Shown here: piece after piece, positions 28,047 to 38,097 of the stretch
How the letters are laid out: each line of letters opens with the position of its first letter
How positions within the stretch are numbered: the first letter of the stretch is position 1
From: Rhizobium sophoriradicis
Lineage (GTDB): Bacteria > Pseudomonadota > Alphaproteobacteria > Rhizobiales > Rhizobiaceae
Length of the DNA: 64,000 bases
Direction: 5' to 3'
Assembly (NCBI RefSeq): GCF_003939025.1
Contig: NZ_RQIH01000021.1
Span: 49,185 to 113,184 of the forward strand
Notes under the pieces: generated by a model
Database searches by the model: none
What the model was told of the DNA's origin: nothing
The model's input: the letters and a program-made list of their open reading frames with translations, nothing else
Made by a program: the position numbers and the translations under genes

Positions 28047-29395
28047 CTTCGGTCATCCTGATTGAGGGAAACGGACATGGAGCTGCCGCCGTGGTCGCCG
28101 GAGCGGACGGAATGGGCGGCGGTGCTGACGCCGTGATGGAAGGATTGCCGGCGCTGCATGCGCTCGGCCCATGGCGGCGGCGAAGAGGTTTGCGTGGTCA
28201 CGCCCGCTGTCTCGGCAGCAATGCCGGAGGCGCCGGCGCCGACCTCGTTCTGTCCACCCGTGGCTTTCCAGGCTGCGGATTGCCCTGCCCCATAGCTGGA
28301 GCGCAACGTTTCGCTCGAACGGCCGGCTGCCTCCTTCGCCTTGCCCGTGACGAAACCGGCGCCCGCCTTGGCCACGCCGATCAAACCTGCCGCGGTGCGA
28401 CCGGCGCTGCCCGCCTCGGACGAGGCGCTGGCGAGGCCATAGGCGGTGCTGGCGCCGCCGGCGACGGCCGTCCCTCCCCGCACGGCACCACCAACCGCCC
28501 CGGCCGCAGCACCCATGCCGACACGCGCGCCGACATAGCCGGCAGAACCGAGCCCGGCCGCGGCGAGACCGGTGCCGACCGCTGCTCCAGCGCCAAGCTG
28601 CGGCGCGCCGGACACCAGGCCGGTGGCAATGCCCGGCCCGAAGATCGACAGGCCCATGAGCGCCAGCGCGCCGAGCACCAGCGACAGCGCCTCGGAGATG
28701 GTCGGCTGATCGGAAAAGCCGGCGGTGAATTCGCTGAAGAGGCGGGAGCCGATGCCGACGATGACGGCGAGCACCAGGATCTTGACGCCGGACGCGACGA
28801 TGTTGCCGAGCACCTTTTCGGCGAGGAAGGCGGTCTTGTTGAAGAAGGCGAAGGGGATCAGCACGAAGCCGGCAAGCGTCGTCAGCTTGAACTCGATCAG
28901 CGTGACGAAAATCTGGATCGCCAGGATGAAGAAGGCGACGAGTACGATGACCCAGGCGGTCATCAGCACGAAGATCTGCACGAAGTTCTCGAAGAAGCTG
29001 ACATAGCCCATGAGGTCGCCAGCGGCCTCAAGGATCGGATTGCCGGCATCGATGCCGACCTGGGCGACGCGGCCGGGCTGCAGGAGCTCGGTGCTGGAAA
29101 GCGAGGATCCGGCGGCTTTCAGGCCGAGCCCGGAGAAGCTCTCGAAGACGATCCGGGCAAGGCTGTTGAAGTTGCCGACGATGTAGGCGAAGAAGCCGAT
29201 ATAGAGTGTCTTCCTGATGAGCCGCTGGATGACGTCCTCGTCGGCACCCCAGGCCCAGAAGAGACCGGCCAGCACGATATCGATCGCGATCAGCGTCGAG
29301 GATAAAAACGCGACCTCGCTGCCGAGCAGGCCGAAGCCGGAGTCGATATAGGAGGTGAAGGTCTCCAGGAAGCGATCGATGATGCCGGTGTTCAT
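28043..29395 (-). CDS. trbL: TrbL, polytopic mating channel protein (VirB6-like)
   Basis: A 450-residue protein with about six hydrophobic segments in the first 260 residues and a long Gly/Ala/Ser-rich tail (residues about 270-420), the usual build of TrbL/VirB6. It forms the inner-membrane part of the transfer channel. It overlaps trbK and trbF. Confidence 0.92.
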   Translation of the reverse strand: MNTGIIDRFLETFTSYIDSGFGLLGSEVAFLSSTLIAIDIVLAGLFWAWGADEDVIQRLIRKTLYIGFFAYIVGNFNSLARIVFESFSGLGLKAAGSSLSSTELLQPGRVAQVGIDAGNPILEAAGDLMGYVSFFENFVQIFVLMTAWVIVLVAFFILAIQIFVTLIEFKLTTLAGFVLIPFAFFNKTAFLAEKVLGNIVASGVKILVLAVIVGIGSRLFSEFTAGFSDQPTISEALSLVLGALALMGLSIFGPGIATGLVSGAPQLGAGAAVGTGLAAAGLGSAGYVGARVGMGAAAGAVGGAVRGGTAVAGGASTAYGLASASSEAGSAGRTAAGLIGVAKAGAGFVTGKAKEAAGRSSETLRSSYGAGQSAAWKATGGQNEVGAGASGIAAETAGVTTQTSSPPPWAERMQRRQSFHHGVSTAAHSVRSGDHGGSSMSVSLNQDDRR

Positions 29396-29715
29396 GGCTT
29401 CACCGTCACATCGGCGCCGGCTCCGGATGCCGGGGCGGTCGGCTTGTCGGTGTCAGAAGGCTTGAAGAAGCGCCGCCGGCTTTCCATCCAGGCCTTCAGG
29501 CAGCCCCTGTCCTTCAGCGCCTCGGCGCCGAGGTCACGGCAACGCAACAGCTCCTGTCGTGCCCGATTGGTCTCAGGCTCGCCGCCCGGATCGAACGGCC
29601 GGAAGACGGGGGTCTCTTCCGGGCCGTTTTGCTGGCTCATTGCCATGAGCGTCGCGGTCAGTCCTGCTCCAATGGCAATGACAGCGGTCATCCGGGCGGC
29701 GATCTTGAGGTCCAT
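29392..29715 (-). CDS. trbK: TrbK-type entry-exclusion / small trb protein
   Basis: A 107-residue protein with an N-terminal membrane or signal segment (TAVIAIGAGLTATLMAM) and two cysteines (LLRCRDLG, RGCLKAW), matching the alternative TrbK proteins located between trbJ and trbL in ICEs of this type. These are proposed to act in entry exclusion. The gene symbol follows family position rather than direct sequence proof. Confidence 0.8.
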   Translation of the reverse strand: MDLKIAARMTAVIAIGAGLTATLMAMSQQNGPEETPVFRPFDPGGEPETNRARQELLRCRDLGAEALKDRGCLKAWMESRRRFFKPSDTDKPTAPASGAGADVTVKP

Positions 29716-29728
29716 CGTCTCGGTGCTC

Positions 29729-30496
29729 CTACTGGTGGAACATCTGGACGCTGGACGGGCTGTAGGCGGTGCCGGTCATGAAGCGGCTGAACTGCTCGCG
29801 CGCCTGCTCCTGGGCGGCTGCCTGGCGCGCCTTTTCGAGCGCTTCCGCCCTTCCCTGCGCGGCGAGTATGGCAGTCAGATCGGACATCTGCTTCGCCTGC
29901 ACCGCGAGCAGCTGGTTGCCGGCCTGGGCGGCCTGCAGCACGCCGACGGCGGACTGGCTGGCGGTGACGAGCGTCGAGGTCTGGGCCTGGGTGCTGGCGA
30001 TGCCGCTGACCGCAACGGCGCCCGTCTTCAGCGAATCCTCGAAGGCCGAGACCGATTGCTGCCACCGTTCTCGCGCCGCTGTGATAAGCTGCTCGTTGGT
30101 CTTGCCGGCGGCAAAGGTCTCGTAGGTGCTGCTGAACTGCTGGTCGATGTTCTGGACGTTGTAGGCAAGCTGCTCGGCCTGATCGAGTAGGCTCTTCATC
30201 TCGGAGAAGTTGCCCTCGATCTCAGAGAGCATCGACGTCGGCAGGCTGGTCAGATTGCGCGCCTGGTTGATCAGCATCTGCGCTTCGTTCTGAAGCGAGG
30301 TGATCTGGTTGTTGATCTGCTCCAGCGCCCGGGCGGCAGACAGCAGGTTTTCCGTATAGTTCTTCGGGTCGAAGACGATCAACGCATGGGCCGGTTGCGG
30401 CGCGAGCGTTACAGCAAGGGGCAGAACCGTGGTGGCGCCAAGGGCCAAGGCAAGCGCGCGGCCGGAATGGCGAGAGCGGGAAACGAAACGGATCAT
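29729..30496 (-). CDS. trbJ: TrbJ, type IV secretion periplasmic protein (VirB5-like)
   Basis: A 255-residue protein with a signal peptide ending around AHA, then a coiled-coil-rich body (repeated Gln/Leu helices such as ALEQINNQITSLQNEA). TrbJ/VirB5 proteins sit at the pilus tip or the periplasmic side of the channel. It overlaps trbE by 4 bp. Confidence 0.92.
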   Translation of the reverse strand: MIRFVSRSRHSGRALALALGATTVLPLAVTLAPQPAHALIVFDPKNYTENLLSAARALEQINNQITSLQNEAQMLINQARNLTSLPTSMLSEIEGNFSEMKSLLDQAEQLAYNVQNIDQQFSSTYETFAAGKTNEQLITAARERWQQSVSAFEDSLKTGAVAVSGIASTQAQTSTLVTASQSAVGVLQAAQAGNQLLAVQAKQMSDLTAILAAQGRAEALEKARQAAAQEQAREQFSRFMTGTAYSPSSVQMFHQ

Positions 30497-32997
30497 GGCA
30501 TGATCTCCTCTTTAAGTGTTGTGGGATGGACGGCAGGATTGCTGGCCACAGCGGGCGTCGGCTCAGCAATGTTGGTGAGAACCGGAATGAGACCGGCAGC
30601 CCAACGGAGACCCCGGGCGGGGAGCCAAGCCTCCAGAAAGCGCGGCCGCTCGCCCTCCTCGACCAGGTCATTCATCGCGGCGTGGGCGGCCTTGTCGGAG
30701 GCAGCGCACAGCGCAAGCGCCACATCGCCCAGGCCCAGCTCGAACAGCCGGTTGCCGCGCCGGGACTGGCAGTAATAGTCGCGCTTCGGCGTCGCGCGGG
30801 CGACGATCTCGATCTGCCGGTCGTTGAGGCCGAACTGCCGATAGACGTTTGTGATCTGCGGCTCGACGGCGCGCTCATTGGCGAGGAAGATCCGCGTCGG
30901 GCAGCTTTCGACCAGCACCGGCGCGATCGGTGAGGCCTCGATGTCGGCGAGCGACTGGGAGGAGAAGACGACGCTGACATTCTTCTTGCGCAGCGTCTTC
31001 AGCCATTCCTTGATCTTCTGGGCAAAGCCGCCGTCATCGAGCGCCCGCCAGCCCTCGTCGATGATCAGCAGCGACGGACGGCCGTCGAAGCGCGCCTCGA
31101 TGCGATGGAAGAGATAGGCGAGCACGGCAGGCGCCGCCCCGGTGCCAATCAACCCTTCGGTCTCGAAGGCCTGGACGGAGGCATTGCCGAGCCATTCCAT
31201 CTCGGCATCGAGCAGACGGCCATAGGCACCGCCTATGCAATAGGGTCGGAGCGCCTGCTTCAGCGCCGTCGACTGCAACAGCACGGTCAGACCGGTGATG
31301 GTGCGCTCCGCGACTGGCGCGGAGGCAAGCGAGGTCAGAGCGGTCCAGAGATGCTCCTTGACATCAGGCGTGATCGGCACACCTTCGCGGATCAGGATGT
31401 CCACCAGCCAGTCTGCCGCCCAGGCGCGTTCCGGCGTGTCATGAATGCCGGCGAGCGGCTGCAGCGCCACCATGTTGAGGAAGGACGTTGCATCCGAGAT
31501 TGCACCGCCCAAATCCTGCCAGTCTCCGCCCATGGCGAGTGTGGCCGCACGGATCGACCCGCCGAAGTCGAAGGCAAAGACCTGGCTGTGCTCGTAGCGA
31601 CGGAACTGCAGCGCCATCAACGCCAGCAGCACCGACTTGCCGGCGCCCGTTGGACCAACCACCATCGTGTGGCCGACGTCGCCGACATGCAGCGAGAAGC
31701 GGAAGGGCGTCGCGCCTTCGGTCCTCGCATAGAAGAGCGGCGGCGCATCGAGATGCTCGTCACGCTCCGGCCCGGCCCAGACCGCCGAGAGCGGGATCAT
31801 GTGGGCGAGGTTGAGCGTCGAGATCGGCGGCTGCCGGACATTGGCGTAGACGTGACCGGGAAGGCTGCCGAGCCAGGCCTCGATCGCGTTGACGGTTTCC
31901 GCGATGCAGGTGAAGTCGTGGGACTGGATGACCTTTTCGACGAGCCGCAGCTTTTCCTCAGCGATGCGCGGATCGGCATCCCAGACCGTGACGGTGGCGG
32001 TGACATAGGCTTCGCTGATCTGGTGGGACCCGAGATCCTGGAGAGCGGCATCGGCCTCGGTTGCCTTGTTGGCGGCGTCGGAATCGACGAGCACCGACTG
32101 CTCGTTGGTCAGCACTTCCTTGAGGATCGCCGCGATCGACTTGCGCTTGGCGAACCACTGCCGCCGGATCTTCGTCACCAGCCGCGTCGCGTCGGTCTTG
32201 TCGAGCATGATCGCGCGGGTCGACCAGCGGTAAGAGAAGGCCAGCCGGTTGAGATCGTCGAGAATGCCGGGAAAGGTGACGGTCGGAAAGCCGATGACCG
32301 TCAGAGTGCGCAGATGGAAATCGCCGAGCCGCGGTTCGAGCCCGCCGGCGAGCGGCTGGTCGGCGAGCAACGCGTCGAGATGCATCGGCGTCTCCGGAAC
32401 GCGCACGCGCTGGCGTGTGACCGAGACGGTCGAATGCAGATAGGTGATCGTCGCCGCGTCATCGAGCCACGCGGCTTCCGGCACGAAGCCTTCGATGAGG
32501 TGCAGCACCCGGTCTGTGCGGTCGACGAAGCCCTTCAAGAGCTCCCACGGATTGACACCGGACTGTTCGCGGCCCTCATAGAGCCAGCTCTCCATGCGCG
32601 ATGCCTCTTCGGCCGGCGGCAGCCAGACGAAAGTGAGGAAATAGCTGCTCTCGAAAAGCAAGCCGCTTTCCTCGAACTGTTCACGCCGCTCGACATCCAC
32701 CAGAGCGGAGGCAGCATCGGCAAACAGGCTCTCGGGATAATCGTTGGCGGGATTGCGCTGCGCTTCGACGAAGGTGGCCCAACCGGAACCGAGACGGCGG
32801 AGCGCATTGTTGAGCCGTGCGGTCGTCGCTACCAGTTCGGCCGGCGTGGCGCTGTCGAGGTCGGGCCCGCGAAACCGCGCCGTCCGCAGGAACGAGCCAT
32901 CCTTGTTGAGGACGACGCCGGGCGCAATCAGCGCCGCCCATGGCAGGAAATCGGCGAGGCCGGCATTCTTCTTGCGGTATTCGGCAAGGTTCAACAT
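30493..32997 (-). CDS. trbE: TrbE, conjugal transfer ATPase (VirB4-like)
   Basis: An 834-residue ATPase taken from the ATG at 32995-32997; a TTG two codons upstream is a less likely start. Walker A GPTGAGKS lies near residue 449 and Walker B LLIIDEGW near 645, as in VirB4/TrbE/CagE. It powers pilus assembly and DNA export at the inner membrane. It is followed directly by trbJ. Confidence 0.95.
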   Translation of the reverse strand: MLNLAEYRKKNAGLADFLPWAALIAPGVVLNKDGSFLRTARFRGPDLDSATPAELVATTARLNNALRRLGSGWATFVEAQRNPANDYPESLFADAASALVDVERREQFEESGLLFESSYFLTFVWLPPAEEASRMESWLYEGREQSGVNPWELLKGFVDRTDRVLHLIEGFVPEAAWLDDAATITYLHSTVSVTRQRVRVPETPMHLDALLADQPLAGGLEPRLGDFHLRTLTVIGFPTVTFPGILDDLNRLAFSYRWSTRAIMLDKTDATRLVTKIRRQWFAKRKSIAAILKEVLTNEQSVLVDSDAANKATEADAALQDLGSHQISEAYVTATVTVWDADPRIAEEKLRLVEKVIQSHDFTCIAETVNAIEAWLGSLPGHVYANVRQPPISTLNLAHMIPLSAVWAGPERDEHLDAPPLFYARTEGATPFRFSLHVGDVGHTMVVGPTGAGKSVLLALMALQFRRYEHSQVFAFDFGGSIRAATLAMGGDWQDLGGAISDATSFLNMVALQPLAGIHDTPERAWAADWLVDILIREGVPITPDVKEHLWTALTSLASAPVAERTITGLTVLLQSTALKQALRPYCIGGAYGRLLDAEMEWLGNASVQAFETEGLIGTGAAPAVLAYLFHRIEARFDGRPSLLIIDEGWRALDDGGFAQKIKEWLKTLRKKNVSVVFSSQSLADIEASPIAPVLVESCPTRIFLANERAVEPQITNVYRQFGLNDRQIEIVARATPKRDYYCQSRRGNRLFELGLGDVALALCAASDKAAHAAMNDLVEEGERPRFLEAWLPARGLRWAAGLIPVLTNIAEPTPAVASNPAVHPTTLKEEIMP

Positions 32998-33006
32998 GGC
33001 CAAACC

Positions 33007-33288
33007 TCACACGCCCAGATGCGCCGGATAGCGCAGGTGCCGGCGGCCGACGTCGACGAACTGCGCGTCGCGCCTAGCCGCCCAGACCGCCGCGAAGTGG
33101 CCGATCGCCCAGATCGCCAGGCCCGCGAGCCAGAGGCGAAGGCCCAAGCCGACAGCGCCGGCAAGCGTGCCGTTGACGATCGCCACGCTCCGCGGCGCGC
33201 CGCCGAGCAGGATCTGTTCGGTGAGCGCCCGGCGGACCGGCGCGTAGTAGCCACGGATCTCCTCGTGGTCAGAGCCGAACGCCGCCAT
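33007..33288 (-). CDS. trbD: TrbD, type IV secretion membrane protein (VirB3-like)
   Basis: A 93-residue protein with two close membrane segments (about residues 38-68) and the VirB3/TrbD pattern near the N-terminus. It is packed between trbC and trbE with a 1-base overlap and a 9-base gap. Confidence 0.92.
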   Translation of the reverse strand: MAAFGSDHEEIRGYYAPVRRALTEQILLGGAPRSVAIVNGTLAGAVGLGLRLWLAGLAIWAIGHFAAVWAARRDAQFVDVGRRHLRYPAHLGV

Positions 33289-33632
33289 CAGACCAGCGCT
33301 CCGCCGCCGAAGGAGAAGAAGGACAGGAAGAAGCTCGAGGCGGCAAAGGCGATCGACAGGCCGAAGACGATCTGGATCAGCCGCCGGAAACCGCCGGATG
33401 TGTCACCGAAGGCAAGCGCGAGGCCCGTGGCGATGATGATGATAACGGCAACAATCTTGGCGACCGGTCCCTCGATGCTTTCGAGGATCTTTTCCAGCGG
33501 CTCCTCCCACGGCATGGACGAACCGGAGGCGTATGCTGGCAGTGCTGTCACGATGATGATGGACGCGAGCGCCGTCGCCTGCAGGAAGCGGCGGCGGGAC
33601 AGGTGGAACAGGGAGGTGGCGGACAAGATCAT
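33288..33632 (-). CDS. trbC: TrbC, pilin subunit (VirB2-like)
   Basis: A 114-residue pilin precursor. A long signal region ending near AYASG is followed by two hydrophobic helices (IVAVIIIIATGLALAF and a second from about residue 90). That is the standard VirB2/TrbC layout, giving a mature pilin of roughly 75 residues. Confidence 0.93.
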   Translation of the reverse strand: MILSATSLFHLSRRRFLQATALASIIIVTALPAYASGSSMPWEEPLEKILESIEGPVAKIVAVIIIIATGLALAFGDTSGGFRRLIQIVFGLSIAFAASSFFLSFFSFGGGALV

Positions 33633-34636
33633 TCCTCTTCTCCTTTCGGGAGGGGTTGGCGGTCGGTTGGGAGATGGGCGTTGAGGGTGCGGTAGTCGCC
33701 GGTTGCCGGGTCCAGCCCGTCGACGAGGGCGATTTCGGCAAGCCGGCGCGCAGCACCCCGGCCGGAAAGCACGGCGATGAGGTCGATCGTGTCGGCGATC
33801 AGCGCCTGTGGCACCGTCACCACTGCTTCCTGAACCAGCTGCTCCAGGCGCCGAAGCGCGCCGATGGCCGTATTGGCGTGGATGGTGCCGATGCCGCCCG
33901 GATGGCCGGTTCCCCAGGCTTTAAGGAGATCGAGCGCTTCGGCGCCACGCACCTCGCCGATCGGGATGCGGTCGGGCCTGAGGCGCAGCGACGATTTGAC
34001 GAGATCGGAAAGCGAGGCAACGCCGTCCTTGGTCCGCAGCGCGACGAGATTGGGCGAGGCGCATTGCAGTTCGCGCGTATCCTCGATCAACACCACGCGA
34101 TCCGCGCTCTTGGCGACTTCGGCCAGCAGCGCATTGGTGAGCGTCGTCTTGCCGGTCGAGGTGCCGCCGGCGACGAGAATGTTCTTCCGCCGCTCCACGG
34201 CAAGCCGCAGCACCTCGGCCTGCGCCGCGGTCATGATGCCGGCCGCGACATAGTCGATGAGCGTGAAGACGGCGACCGCGGGTTTGCGGATGGCGAAGGT
34301 GGCGGCAGCGACCACGGGCGGGAGCAGCCCTTCGAAGCGTTCGCCGGTTTCCGGAAGCTCGGCCGAGACGCGCGGGCTTCCAGGATGAACCTCGGCGCCG
34401 ACGTGGTGGGCGACGAGCCGGACGATGCGCTCGCCGTCCGCAGCAAGCAAAGTCTCGCCGGTATCCGCCAGCCCTTCCCTCAGCCGGTCGATCCAGAGCC
34501 GACCGTCCGGGTTGAGCATCACCTCGACGACGGCGGGATCCTCGAGATGGCGTGCGATGGCAGGCCCGAGCGCAGTGCGCAACATGCGCGCGCCGCGCGA
34601 GATCGCTTCCTGGTTATGGTGGTGCTGTCCCGCCAT
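33629..34636 (-). CDS. trbB: TrbB, transfer ATPase (VirB11-like)
   Basis: A 335-residue VirB11-type ATPase from the ATG at 34634-34636, which has a GGGGA ribosome site. The much longer open frame upstream runs into the LysR gene region and is not homologous. Walker A is GGTSTGKT near residue 157, with DTRELQ and RLRPDRIPIGEVRG downstream. It lies first in the trb operon but is separated from its usual partners (RHH and traG) by the ~8-kb metabolic cargo. Confidence 0.95.
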   Translation of the reverse strand: MAGQHHHNQEAISRGARMLRTALGPAIARHLEDPAVVEVMLNPDGRLWIDRLREGLADTGETLLAADGERIVRLVAHHVGAEVHPGSPRVSAELPETGERFEGLLPPVVAAATFAIRKPAVAVFTLIDYVAAGIMTAAQAEVLRLAVERRKNILVAGGTSTGKTTLTNALLAEVAKSADRVVLIEDTRELQCASPNLVALRTKDGVASLSDLVKSSLRLRPDRIPIGEVRGAEALDLLKAWGTGHPGGIGTIHANTAIGALRRLEQLVQEAVVTVPQALIADTIDLIAVLSGRGAARRLAEIALVDGLDPATGDYRTLNAHLPTDRQPLPKGEEE

Positions 34637-34826
34637 ATGGTCCCCGCTTTCGGCGATCGGGCCAAGCGGCGGATCGCAATGGGGACAATCAAGAAAGGCA
34701 GAAATATGCGTCCGGCAACAAGATAATCTGGAGCCCCGTAGCAGAGCGTAGGCGCTCGCAAAAATACTTGCGTCGTCGTGCTTGTGCCAGCCTCGTCGAC
34801 CACCGGTGACGACAGCGTCGCGAGAA

Positions 34827-35714
34827 TCAATCAAAGCATCGGAAGGTCTCGAAGAAGTTCTTAAGAACGGGGTTGGAATTGTCAGGCCGCCAGCAGCCGA
34901 TGTAGCCGAGCCGGATGCCACCATTACCGTCATGGACGGGCCGGAAGACAACGCCATGCTCCGGAACAAGCTGCATGCGTTCGCAATGGAGGCTGATGCC
35001 CTGCCCGCTTGCGACCTCACCCAGCATGCTTTCCCGGCTCAACTGCCGCATGATGATGTCCGGGTGATCAGAGGGCGCGGCAAGATGGCGAAGGATGACA
35101 TTGCGGATGTCGGGGCCCGGATCATCATTGCTGATCAGGAACCGCTCGCCCTTCAATTCCGACCAGTAGATCGTGGACTTCTCGGCAAGCACATGATCTT
35201 CAGGTAGGGCGACAACCAACTGGGCGGACCAGAGCGGCATCGAGTCGAGGAACTCGGTCTTGCCCCTGTCGCCAAGGACGATGGCGAGATCAATTGTTCC
35301 GGACATGACGCCGGCCCTTAGCTCGACGTAGGACGCCTCCATCAACTCCACTTCGACGCCGGTGTATTTCGTGCGGAAGGCCTTCAAGGCAGCGCGGAAG
35401 CAGCCTGATGACATCGACTTGTGGAAGCCGACCACCATGCGGCCGGTCTTTCCCGCCCCGCTCGCCTTTGCCCGGTCCGAAAGTCTCTGGAAGGAGTCAA
35501 CGATGCGCCTGGCGCCGACTACGAATTCCTCTCCAGTGGGCGTAAGACGCGCACCAGCGGTCGAACGGTCGAACAGAAAGACGCCTAGCTCGTCTTCCAA
35601 CTCCCGGATCCGCTTGCTGATAATCGGCTGCCGCACATTTAACTCATGGCCGGCTGCGCTAAAGCTCCCGTTGCGGGCCGCCGCGACCACATATCGGAGA
35701 TGACGCAGGTCCAT
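34827..35714 (-). CDS. LysR-family transcriptional regulator (cargo)
   Basis: A 295-residue LysR regulator: N-terminal winged helix-turn-helix (LRYVVAAARNGSFSAAG, RELEDELGVFLFDR) and a C-terminal ligand domain. It is transcribed leftward toward trbB, 190 bp away, at the left edge of the amino-acid cargo. It may control the cargo, but it does not lie divergently beside it; the other LysR gene at 41858 is better placed for that. Confidence 0.9.
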   Translation of the reverse strand: MDLRHLRYVVAAARNGSFSAAGHELNVRQPIISKRIRELEDELGVFLFDRSTAGARLTPTGEEFVVGARRIVDSFQRLSDRAKASGAGKTGRMVVGFHKSMSSGCFRAALKAFRTKYTGVEVELMEASYVELRAGVMSGTIDLAIVLGDRGKTEFLDSMPLWSAQLVVALPEDHVLAEKSTIYWSELKGERFLISNDDPGPDIRNVILRHLAAPSDHPDIIMRQLSRESMLGEVASGQGISLHCERMQLVPEHGVVFRPVHDGNGGIRLGYIGCWRPDNSNPVLKNFFETFRCFD

Positions 35715-35936
35715 TAATTATTCCTCGCAACATATCTCAAGGCATGGCGGTATCTCGAAGATGCGGGTCAACGCTTTGTGTACTGCCTATTCGATGCTGT
35801 TGCGGACGCCGGTGGCGGTTTAACGGAGTTGCCAACGCTTCGCGCTGCAGCCATCGGGATCTTCTATGCCCTCGCGCCGGGAAATCGCGGCGACACTCAG
35901 ACCTCCTCCGTCGCCAGTCAGCCCGTTTTCCTTCAA

Positions 35937-37178
35937 TCACTGCTGATATCGGACAATCCCGCAACCCTTATCGACGTCGATGGATACTTGGTGCAATTTT
36001 GAGCGGACCGCCAAGTCCCTCAGGATCTCAGTGCCCAACTCGCCTAATGCTCCAACCGGAAAAATGCGGTCATGATAGTTGTTGGCATCCAGCATCCGCT
36101 CTCCGCCGATGACAATTGGCAGAAGGTCGATCGACTGCAATTTGGCGTAGGCATCGAAGCGGCAGGTTGCTACGACGCTTTTCCAGACCTCCGGCGAACT
36201 CCAGTTGACCTCACCTTCATGCAAATGGAACAGGAAATTGCCGAGCCCGAAGAAGATAGGCGCGCCACGATAGATTTCTATCGGCTGCAGGACCGGAGCG
36301 CCATGGCTGACGAACACGCCCGCACCCGCATCGACGCAGGCGCGGGCAAGCGCTTGAACCCAGGCAGGGACCTCCCGCCAGCTCGGTTCCCAGTGATGAT
36401 GGTGGAGATAGGCGATAACGAATACCCCTTCCGTTGCAGTCCGGCGGATCGTCGAGAGGTGGTCTTGCAGGTTCGCCTCGTCTACGACGATCCGGCGCCT
36501 GTTGTCCGCGGCTCGGCGAAAAACGGTGCCGTAAAAATCAATCTCACCCTCGGACCGAAGGGTGGGTGGATCGTGCGGCTGGGCATAGTTGGCCCGCTCC
36601 ATGGGATTGCTTCGAAAGATTTTCTGAATACCGGCCAGGCTTGCAAAGGCCGCATGGTCGACCTCGAACAGCCTCGAGACGTCGAGCCCATTCACGCCAG
36701 GCCGTGATGGGCACCGATCCGTTGCATCCGCAGCGTACATCGTCGCCGGTCCGGGTCCCGCGTCCATCGCGACAAGTGCCACCGTCCTTGGGCCGACCGC
36801 CTTCAAACCTGGCCGGCGCGCATCCGTTGCATCGACACCAATGCCCGCGTGGAGGAAACCTCTCGCCGCCACCTCTTCGAGCGTCGACAAGATGCCGGGT
36901 GGACCGAGGTCGAAGGCATGGTTGTTGGAGAGCGCCAAAGCGTTGAAGCCAATGTCTTTCAATGCATCCAACACCTCGGGCTTCGAGCAGCCGAAATAGG
37001 AACCCTTCATCGGCCATCCGCCGTGCCGGCCGAAAACTGTTGTCTCGAAGTTTGTGAACGCGATGTCGGCCTGTTGGACCCTCTCCTTGATTGCTGCAAA
37101 ACTCTCGTCCGTGACCTGCCGAACATCATGATGGATGAGGGATTGTCCGGTTAGGACGAGCGTGAATGGCGACAACAT
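35937..37178 (-). CDS. CapA-family (PGA_cap) metallophosphatase-like protein
   Basis: A 413-residue protein from the ATG at 37176-37178. An in-frame GTG at 37262 would overlap the upstream gene and is the alternative. It has the CapA/PgsA layout: FTNFETTVFG, SNNHAFDLG, a His cluster YLHHHHWEP, SHGAPVLQ, and IFFGLGNFLF. CapA-like proteins belong to the calcineurin-like phosphoesterase fold and are linked to poly-gamma-glutamate or D-amino-acid envelope chemistry. Here it lies last in a transporter/racemase operon, so it may process an amino-acid polymer or peptide taken up by the system. Confidence 0.8.
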   Translation of the reverse strand: MLSPFTLVLTGQSLIHHDVRQVTDESFAAIKERVQQADIAFTNFETTVFGRHGGWPMKGSYFGCSKPEVLDALKDIGFNALALSNNHAFDLGPPGILSTLEEVAARGFLHAGIGVDATDARRPGLKAVGPRTVALVAMDAGPGPATMYAADATDRCPSRPGVNGLDVSRLFEVDHAAFASLAGIQKIFRSNPMERANYAQPHDPPTLRSEGEIDFYGTVFRRAADNRRRIVVDEANLQDHLSTIRRTATEGVFVIAYLHHHHWEPSWREVPAWVQALARACVDAGAGVFVSHGAPVLQPIEIYRGAPIFFGLGNFLFHLHEGEVNWSSPEVWKSVVATCRFDAYAKLQSIDLLPIVIGGERMLDANNYHDRIFPVGALGELGTEILRDLAVRSKLHQVSIDVDKGCGIVRYQQ

Positions 37179-37251
37179 GATGGCAAACCTTAGAAAAAAC
37201 GAGAGTGGCAGCCGCCCCTTGCGGACCGCCGCGACTGGAATGAAAGAGCGG

Positions 37252-38097
37252 TCACTTCCCAATCTGCGGTGAGATATCCGTACCGAACCATTTCAAGCTA
37301 ATCCTGCCGAGCGAACCGTCCGTGATGCTCGTCTCAAGCGCGATGTCAAAGGCCGCTATGAGGTCGGTATCCTCCTTGCGCAGGCCGATGCCGGCGCCCG
37401 GACCCCAACTGCCACCGGAAAGCTGCGGACCGAAGAAATCGACGCTCCTTCCGTCCGGCGTTTCGAGGAATTGCTTCCAGGTCAGATAGTCACCCAGTCC
37501 GCCGTCGATGCGCTCGGAGGTCAGGTCCAGCTTGAGGTTTTCTTGGCTATCATAGCTGCGCACCTGCGCGACATCGCCGAAGAGTTCCTGGACGACCGCC
37601 TCCGAATTCGACGACCGAAGCACCCCGAGGGTCTTGCCCCTCAGGCTTTCCCGCAGTTTCGCGATGATGTCCTTCTTCACCCCGTCGATGTCCGTCAAGT
37701 CGAGTTTCACCGCGGTATCGCCGGGCGGCAGGCCGACTGCCCGACGCATGACGATCTGGTTCGGCGTCACCGCATAGGGCTTGGAGAAGGCAATGGATTT
37801 CTTGCGTTTGTCGGTGATCGACATGCCGGAGATGATCGCATCGTACTTCTTCACTAGAAGGCCGGGGATGATGCCGTCCCAATCCTGGGCGACGAAGGTG
37901 CATTGCAGTTTCATCCGCGCGCAGAGTTCGTTGCCCACGTCGATGTCGAAGCCTACGAGCGCGCCATTTTGGTCGATATAGTCCCACGGCGGCGAGGCCC
38001 CTTCCGAGGCAATGGTGATCGCCGTGCGCTCCCCGGCCTGGGCAATGCCGGCTGCGAACAGGAACGCCGCGACGGCGCAAGTTAGATGTCGCTTCAT
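37252..38097 (-). CDS. Amino-acid ABC transporter substrate-binding protein
   Basis: A 281-residue periplasmic protein with a clear signal peptide (residues 1-21, ending AQA). The fold is the type-3 solute-binding family for polar/basic amino acids and opines (SPPWDYID, VGFDIDVGNELC, YDAIISGMSIT, FSKPYAVTP). It overlaps the racemase-like gene by 4 bp. The likely ligand is a polar, basic or opine-like amino acid. Confidence 0.9.
   Translation of the reverse strand: MKRHLTCAVAAFLFAAGIAQAGERTAITIASEGASPPWDYIDQNGALVGFDIDVGNELCARMKLQCTFVAQDWDGIIPGLLVKKYDAIISGMSITDKRKKSIAFSKPYAVTPNQIVMRRAVGLPPGDTAVKLDLTDIDGVKKDIIAKLRESLRGKTLGVLRSSNSEAVVQELFGDVAQVRSYDSQENLKLDLTSERIDGGLGDYLTWKQFLETPDGRSVDFFGPQLSGGSWGPGAGIGLRKEDTDLIAAFDIALETSITDGSLGRISLKWFGTDISPQIGK

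Noticed and set aside
34637..35020. Longer TrbB N-terminus
   Set aside because: The open frame continues into LysR DNA but has no homology to TrbB; a clear ATG with a GGGGA site lies at 34636.
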